Shown: positions 9,564 to 13,774 of the stretch, piece by piece
Position numbering within the stretch: the stretch's first letter is position 1
How the letters are laid out: each line of letters opens with the position of its first letter
Assembly: GCA_004802705.1 (NCBI GenBank)
Contig: SGPL01000171.1
Coordinates: 44,638 to 58,411 of the forward strand
Direction of reading: 5' to 3'
From: Bondarzewia mesenterica
Lineage: Eukaryota; Basidiomycota; Agaricomycetes; Russulales; Bondarzewiaceae
DNA: 13,774 nucleotides
The notes under the pieces: generated by a model
What the model was told of the DNA's origin: nothing
Database searches by the model: none
The model's input: the letters and a program-made list of their open reading frames with translations, nothing else
Position numbers and translations under genes: made by a program

Positions 9564-10898
9564 TCATGGATCATGATATCGCACTGATTCGGGAAAACAT
9601 AAACTTCCGAAGTACATCACAAGNGGCCCACGTGCACANGCACCAACCATATTATTGCTGCTTTGAGCCGGGGAGCAGGCGCTTGGGGTTGAGTTCCTCG
9701 AGCTTGGAAGTCCTACACTTACTATCAAACGTAGGCCCTCGTACAAGTNANTGAGAGAGACTTCGTTGTACGTGGCGGATGGGATGACTTACTTGTACTC
9801 ATTGAGGTTAGTAGGTTTCTTGACCCATTCAACGTGTTCTTGAACGCACATCCCTTGAACCTTCCCAATTGCCACCATGCATCCACGATAACGAGGTCGA
9901 TGAGTTTCCGTGATATTGTGACGATGCCTTCCATCTATGATCTCGTAGACTGCGATAATAAGCGGCCTGGACGACGGCGAAACGCCCGCAAGATCATAGC
10001 ATCGTTGCCTTAGTGTGTGAAGCGAAGGCGAGAACCGATCTTCCGGGGTCATTTCCGGGAATCGATAGTGTGCGGAATCTTGATTGGGTACTAGTATTCG
10101 AAGCCACATCCGAGGGTGCCACCTTTGGGTAGGAAGGTCCGGTCGCCGAGGAGCTTGTCGATGCCTCTCGAACCGCCTCTTGGTATTTGAAACAAGCGTT
10201 TGGGTGGAAGACGGCAAGGGCGGATCGAGTTCGGTTGTTGAGATGTCTCTGACGTAGAGATTATATGAGGGCGACGCGATAGCCGGACTTGATCTCCAGG
10301 ACTACGTGCTCAACAGCGCGGAAGAACACTGCGTACGCAACCCCTGGCTCTCCTTCGACTTTCTCAGCCATGCTGTAAAGTCATTTACTTTCTTTTTCTT
10401 CTTATGGCGTAGGATAAGCTCTCCGCGTTCGTGCGTAATGGGGAAGGTAACGACGAGAGAGCCGAATATGTTTCCACTGCGCGCGGTGTCTTTGTGCGCC
10501 TTTAAAAATGAACCCGGGCCTAAGAAGTATCATAAGCCAGGCAAATTATGACAAGCGAAGCAAGCAAATGGACCATACACGTTGAGCTTGTAGAGTTCGG
10601 CACTGATGGGTTTCAAAATGTCTTTACCAGAGACCAAGTTGCCGCAGGCTATGTTGACGAGACGAGGATAGCGTCTCTTTGACCTTGGAGATATCAATCT
10701 GTCAACCAAAGTGGATAAGTGAACGAGCTCAAGGAAAGATAGTCAAACTCGCTACTCACTAAGCATCATCCTCTTGACCATAAAACAACGTGAAGCGGTA
10801 GGGAGGGACTGCCACTGTCCCATGCGAAAGGGTAGCCTGTGTTGAATAGCCGCCGCTAGAACCTTAGTTTGCTCTTTCAATGCTGCTTTCGTCGACAT
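9564..10898 (-). pseudogene. Oxygenase paralogue B2, full-length but disrupted
   Basis: The three-exon plan of A2 is still visible. Exon 1 runs 10898-10760 (ATG, then VLAAAIQ, and after a frameshift GTVAVPPYRFTLFYGQEDDA). Intron 1 is 10759-10699 (GTGAGT...ACAG), exon 2 is 10698-10574 and intron 2 is 10573-10520 (GTCCAT...TTAG, 54 bp, as in A). Exon 3 starts at 10519 with PGSFLKAHKDT. Exon 2 lacks roughly 130 bases of the A exon (the FDACDPATFGRN region) but keeps LVNIACGNL and ELYKLNVYG. Exon 3 has several frameshifts: after the WLR near 10360, at the YNLY motif where a TAA appears, near KGNDAM, and a TAA after NEYK near 9790. The HxD, distal His and Arg codons survive in separate frames. It is an older paralogue of A, now decayed. 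Confidence 0.8.
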
Positions 10899-11501
10899 TG
10901 AATGAGAGAGTGGCGAACGCATACCGTTCGACAAATTCGAATTCTCGACTCCGAAGAGTGCGTCTTTTGGTACTCACTCGCGAGCGCAGCTGAGCTTGAA
11001 TAGTCCCTGGATCCCATTGCACCTGCATCGTGTTAAGCTTACCACCGTGGCGAGGATGATCGACCGATTCTCTTCCACGACTTCATACATACCTATACTG
11101 CATAGCGCCATGACACAAGAGACGAATGTCGAGAGGACGCCGACTCCACCATCCCCCCTCCACGGAATTTGCGCCAGAGATGCTCGGAAAATGAAATATA
11201 TACTCGGTGAGCAGATTCAATGAAGCCAGAAGTAATCGTACAGATAAAATTTCGACCAGGACTGAGAATGGGCATGGCCGCTTCAGTCGCGATGCATTCA
11301 TGTGCCATGCATGTAAATGCGTGGACCTACGCGCTTTCAGTCTGAAGGTGAGTGACCAGTTAGTGCACGTTACCTTGTTTCAGGGCCAATCTCCTGGCAG
11401 ATTCTGCATGTCCCCGCCGTCACCTGGCCGAATTCAAGCGATGCACAATTGCAAGGAAAATAGTTGCCGACGGCGCACCCGATATTTCACAATAAATTGG
11501 C
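10899..11501. other. Intergenic region between B2 and HIS1, no gene recognised
   Basis: Only short overlapping frames without recognisable motifs occur here. On the minus strand it should hold the HIS1 3' UTR and the former B2 promoter. A TATATA motif at about 11196-11203 is some 300 bases from the B2 ATG, too far to be a convincing core element. No Ns are present, unlike the duplicated block. Confidence 0.4.
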
Positions 11502-12723
11502 TTACACTCTACAGTTGTCTAGATTGAAAATTAGGATATCCTCGGCGCCAACCTCGACGAGCCTGTCCATCGTTCGCGCCATCTCGCTCTTCAACACCAT
11601 CGCACTGACGGCCACCCAGTCGCTGTCTTCCAGCGGGCTGATCGTCGGTGCGCGTCGCCCGGGAGTGACAGCGGTCGCGGCGGAGAGTTTGTCGCGAAGG
11701 ATATTGTACTCGCAGACAACATACTTGTTCGCGGCAATAACGCCGGCGATGCGCGATGTAATGAGGTTGATGAGGGGGGTGAGATGAGAGTGTTTTGGGA
11801 CGCTGGATTTGATGAGAACGGCTTCGGACTGGAGGACGGTGGCGATGGCGTGCAGACCCGCTGCGCGCATCGTTTCACCGGACTCTAATATACGATGAGT
11901 TCACACATAAATGAAAGATGAGTCAAACGATGCTGTACACGCACCAACCAGATCAACTGAGGTGAATGATCATCAGCAGGCAGTTCATACTGATCGATGG
12001 GGACGCACCAATTCCATCAGCCAAACCCAACGCGCAAGCCGCCTCCACGCTCCCGCCGACATACTCTATTTTTGTCTTCTCTCCATCTGCCTTTTGTAGC
12101 CGATCATCTATTTCCTTGAAGTACTCTCCTGAGAGCACCTCAAAACTCGTTACAACCCGCTTTCCTGAAAGATCCTCCACTGTCTGTATTGGCCCGGATT
12201 CCGGAACCTGCACCTGCAGCGCGCACTTTCCGAAACCTAATCGGAGCTCCTCCGTAACGTACTTTTCCATCTGCGCCTCGAGTATAACGTCGTGCCCTGT
12301 AATTCCGAGATCGACGTTACCTTGACCAACGAAGGAGGGAATGTCGGATGCGGGGAGGAAAACTCTGGAGAAAACGGCGTGTGAAATGAGAACAGAGATA
12401 CGACATGAAGTGTGCTTGTTCCTACAGCGCAATCGGGTGGTTGAGAACAAGCGCAACGTCTAGTCTATTGTGTCTCCGGAATTGTATGTCGGCCCCTTCG
12501 CGAAGCTCAGCACAGCAGCGTAAATGCAATAGGCTCGACTCACTTACCAACTAAGAGCTCCAGACATTTTTCATGCAGACGACCTGAAAGCAAGAGTTAT
12601 AGCACCAAGGGTCGCTATCAATGTCTCATTTCTCTTCATTTGCGGATCCCACATACCCTTCTTCGGGATAGCGAAAAGTAGGCGACCGTTGAGGGTATCT
12701 GCGTCTAAACAAGGCTCCGGCAT
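11502..12723 (-). CDS. HIS1: ATP phosphoribosyltransferase, first step of histidine biosynthesis
   Basis: This enzyme joins ATP and PRPP to give phosphoribosyl-ATP in the cytosol. Six exons join in frame: 12723-12657, 12583-12548, 12495-12426, 12364-12009, 11956-11945 and 11884-11502. They give 307 residues, near the usual fungal length of about 300. Introns are 73, 52, 61, 52 and 60 bp with GT/AG ends. Family marks are RLLFAIPKKGRLHEK (14-28), ADIQF.R..RLD (36-47), ALVFLPASDIPSFVG..NVD (57-76), GITGHD, the PRPP loop VESGET (180-185), and in the regulatory C-terminal part VTPGRRAPTIS followed by WVAVSAM, ending NCRV. Exon 5 is only 12 nt and supplies DLV just before the PRPP loop. All key regions look intact, so it should be functional. 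The C-terminal ACT-like domain usually mediates histidine feedback inhibition. Confidence 0.95.
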
Positions 12724-12863
12724 GTCAGGAACAATCGACACGAAGTTTTATGTTGAAAGCTCGCGCACTCATCGTTAACGATGCCATTTATACGAAACTA
12801 AGCTCAGGTGTTTTTTTTTGCGAGGCGCACGTTCGTGGAGGGGATGTTGGTGCGTTCATCTTC

Positions 12864-12869
12864 GAGTCA
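12864..12869 (-). promoter_or_regulatory. Gcn4/CPC1-type half site (TGACTC) upstream of HIS1
   Basis: GAGTCA on the plus strand (TGACTC on the HIS1 strand) lies about 141 bases upstream of the HIS1 ATG. TGACTC is the core of the general amino acid control element bound by Gcn4/CPC1 bZIP factors, and HIS1 is a classic target in yeast. A 6-mer occurs often by chance, so this is supported mainly by position. Confidence 0.4.
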
Positions 12870-12905
12870 CCGGGAAATTTCAGACTTGTTTACTCAGAAT
12901 GGAAA

Positions 12906-12913
12906 TCACGTGA
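12906..12913. promoter_or_regulatory. Palindromic E-box TCACGTGA
   Basis: A perfect 8-bp palindrome containing CACGTG lies about 185 bases upstream of HIS1. Fungal bHLH factors of the Cbf1/Pho4 type bind this core. Function here is inferred from the motif only. Confidence 0.3.
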
Positions 12914-13026
12914 CAAATTATCATTTTCTCATTTTCTCTGATTTTACCGAGGCCAGCATGCTTCATTATATCATGTCGGACAGCCTCGAACAATTCTCAA
13001 GCTCAAGCTCAACATTTGTAGCACCG

Positions 13027-13283
13027 TTATGTAGGATATCGTTGTTGGTATATACTCGGCCCCCACGCGCTGCACGCCTGCTTGGGCCAAACACCACCAG
13101 GCTCGCCCGTCCCGTCGTCATCCACAAGCGGCGAATTGTTAGGCTGTCCATCGAACGCAAAGTACGGGTGCGTGTCCAGGATGATCCGATCCGACCCTGG
13201 CAGGAAATCCGCCCACTTGGACACGCCGATGATCCCGTTCATGAAGTTCACCTGGCCCNGCTTTCCCGAATGGTTGTATCCTG
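13027..13283 (-). pseudogene. GH5 exo-beta-1,3-glucanase remnant, internally deleted and C-terminally truncated
   Basis: From an acceptor-like CGCAG (exon start near 13280) the minus strand encodes GYNHSGK.GQVNFMNGI, then directly KWADFLPGSDRIILDTHPYF AFDGQPNNSP, then GGVWPKQACSAWGP, and stops at a TAA at 13027. Basidiomycete GH5 exo-beta-1,3-glucanases carry both blocks, but normally about 80-100 residues lie between them, including the NE acid/base glutamate. Some 60 or more residues normally follow, with the nucleophile Glu. Both catalytic glutamates are therefore absent, so this is a relic. A possible upstream exon (about 13405-13325, encoding YFNSPGVPAPVSYE before a GTAACT donor) does not join in frame and remains doubtful. 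Intact enzymes of this family remodel cell-wall glucan. Confidence 0.75.
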
Positions 13284-13473
13284 CGATGAGCAAAAGAAAA
13301 AGAGTGAATAAGTTACCTCATACGAGACGGGTGCAGGGACTCCAGGACTGTTGAAGTAAGAGGCCGCCTCACTGGATGAGGTGACCGTTGTCATGACTCG
13401 TTACCTTAGATCTCCCAACTCACCCGACTTTTTGGGCCTGTACCGGTTCCGGCTTTCCCGAGTAGTTTATCAG
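13284..13473. other. Sequence between the GH5 relic and the candidate LTR
   Basis: The minus strand has an open stretch at about 13405-13325 that may be a former glucanase exon, followed by a GTAACT...CGCAG intron-like interval (13322-13281). The rest shows no recognisable coding or repeat content. Confidence 0.3.
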
Positions 13474-13497
13474 TGTCAGGATGTAGTCGGAGCTCCC

Positions 13498-13620
13498 TCA
13501 GTCGTTTTATTCCCTCCTACGAGACGGACGACTGAGGTGAGCTCCATACCTTATTATTCCTTGTGCTACTCGTACTTACTCCTACTTGCAGCGTGACTCT
13601 CGTGTTTGCTCGTTCTACAG
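13498..13620 (+). repeat. Direct repeat, copy 1, interrupted by a 55-nt intron-like insert
   Basis: Parts 13498-13536 (39 nt) and 13592-13620 (29 nt) together match 13632-13699 with one mismatch (C/T near 13611). Between them is a 55-nt insert absent from the other copy. The left part is itself a hairpin candidate: CTCAGTCGT (13497-13505) pairs with ACGACTGAG (13528-13536). Confidence 0.95.
13537..13591 (+). other. Intron-like insert present in one repeat copy only
   Basis: This 55-nt sequence begins GTGAGC and ends TTGCAG, with CTTAC (a CTNAY branch-site match) about 13 bases before its end and a pyrimidine-rich tail. The flanks are AG and C, as at fungal splice sites. It is missing, exactly at these borders, from the otherwise 67/68 identical repeat at 13632-13699. 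Length and signals equal those of the introns in HIS1 and the oxygenases. Confidence 0.65.
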
Positions 13621-13631
13621 GTACAACTAAT

Positions 13632-13699
13632 TCAGTCGTTTTATTCCCTCCTACGAGACGGACGACTGAGCGTGACTCTCGTGTTTGCTTGTTCTACAG
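13632..13699 (+). repeat. Direct repeat, copy 2, uninterrupted
   Basis: This 68-nt copy equals copy 1 with the 55-nt insert removed. It contains the same inverted repeat (TCAGTCGT / ACGACTGA). Its beginning CAGTCGTTTTATTC is also complementary to GAATAAACGACTG at 13748-13760 apart from one T, forming a second, longer-range inverted repeat that includes the AATAAA. Confidence 0.9.
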
Positions 13700-13774
13700 A
13701 TCATCTCTCACAACAGTAGATATAAATTTGAACAGCTGTTGTACTTTGAATAAACGACTGTATTGCTACTATCA

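Larger units (their letters stand above)
7714..10567. repeat. Segmental duplication, copy 2 (about 2.85 kb)
   Basis: Same-orientation partner of 3487-6337. It carries A2 and most of B2. At the right end the match stops inside B2's second intron, yet here B2 continues naturally into its exons 2 and 1. Copy 2 therefore keeps the ancestral junction, and copy 1 carries the new one. Confidence 0.9.
12724..13026. other. HIS1 upstream region
   Basis: No gene was found between the HIS1 start and the end of the GH5 remnant. It holds a T run at 12812-12819, a Gcn4-like half site and a palindromic E-box (listed separately). A weak TATA-like CATAAAA on the minus strand lies at about 12746-12752. It is probably the HIS1 promoter. 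Confidence 0.5.
13474..13774 (+). mobile_element. Candidate LTR of a retrotransposon (301 bp, to window end)
   Basis: The segment begins TGTCAGGATG and ends CTACTATCA, giving the TG...CA ends of LTRs. It contains two tandem-type direct repeats (as in many U3 regions), a TATAAAT at 13721-13727 and an AATAAA at 13749-13754 some 20 bases before the end. This order suits U3-R-U5. No internal retrotransposon sequence, primer-binding site or second LTR is in view because the window stops exactly at the CA. A solo LTR, a MITE-like element or an ordinary transcript 3' end are alternatives. Confidence 0.4.

Noticed and set aside
10974..11111. Minus-strand frame starting MALCSIGMYEVVEENRSII
   Set aside because: It looks faintly like a membrane-protein exon, but it is only about 45 residues, has no partner exons, and the GTAAGC...GCAG within it would be a 20-nt intron, too short to splice.
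11464..11787. Plus-strand open frame opposite HIS1 exon 6
   Set aside because: It is the antisense of a well-conserved HIS1 exon and has no recognisable product.
13311..13530. Shared TACGAGACGG in the possible GH5 upstream exon (about 13320) and in the direct repeats
   Set aside because: A 10-base match in a related sequence context may be chance; flanks diverge at once, so no repeat is called.
13620..13634. GTACAACTAATTCAG as a 15-nt intron between the two repeats
   Set aside because: It has donor, branch-like and acceptor letters but is far below the minimum length for spliceosomal introns.
1..13774. CRISPR array, tRNA, rRNA, prokaryotic operon or defence system
   Set aside because: No regularly spaced short repeats, no tRNA cloverleaf or rRNA-like sequence seen by eye, and the spliced gene structure is eukaryotic.

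Overview
The window looks like a filamentous-fungus genome, most likely a basidiomycete of the Agaricomycetes type. The genes are split by short GT-AG introns of about 52-73 bp with CTNAY-like branch sites. There is a eukaryotic Ser/Thr kinase, a fungal-type HIS1, a GH5 exo-beta-1,3-glucanase remnant and a small family of fungal 2OG-Fe(II) oxygenases. I cannot name the genus. Scattered single Ns look like unresolved two-way base calls (two haplotypes or collapsed repeat copies). They sit in positions 1-470 and in the repeated block 3960-9755, and are almost absent from the single-copy kinase and HIS1 regions.

Layout. 1-870: no gene recognised. 871-1150: an open frame of uncertain status just before the kinase. 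1229-3083 (+): a protein kinase gene with one intron. 3487-6337 and 7714-10567: two copies of a segment of about 2.8 kb. Each carries an oxygenase gene (A) and a decayed paralogue (B), all on the minus strand. A2 (7863-9357) reads through as three exons encoding 462 residues. A1 (3624-5134) has the same exons but one extra T in exon 1. B2 is a full-length but frameshifted pseudogene. B1 is cut off inside its second intron by the duplication boundary. 6338-7713: unassigned sequence containing a further paralogue scrap (C). 10899-11501: no gene recognised. 11502-12723 (-): complete HIS1 with six exons, one of only 12 nt. 12724-13026: HIS1 upstream region with a Gcn4-type half site and an E-box. 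13027-13283 (-): GH5 glucanase relic with an internal deletion. 13474-13774: a candidate LTR (TG...CA, TATA, AATAAA) running to the window end.

The genes do not form a pathway. HIS1 and the kinase are housekeeping or regulatory single-copy genes. They flank a fast-evolving tandem family of oxygenases of unknown substrate that has grown by duplication and is decaying by frameshift and deletion. The most curious signal is at the right end. Two direct 68-nt repeats differ by a single base, except that one holds a 55-nt insert with complete intron hallmarks that is absent, exactly at the splice junctions, from the other.
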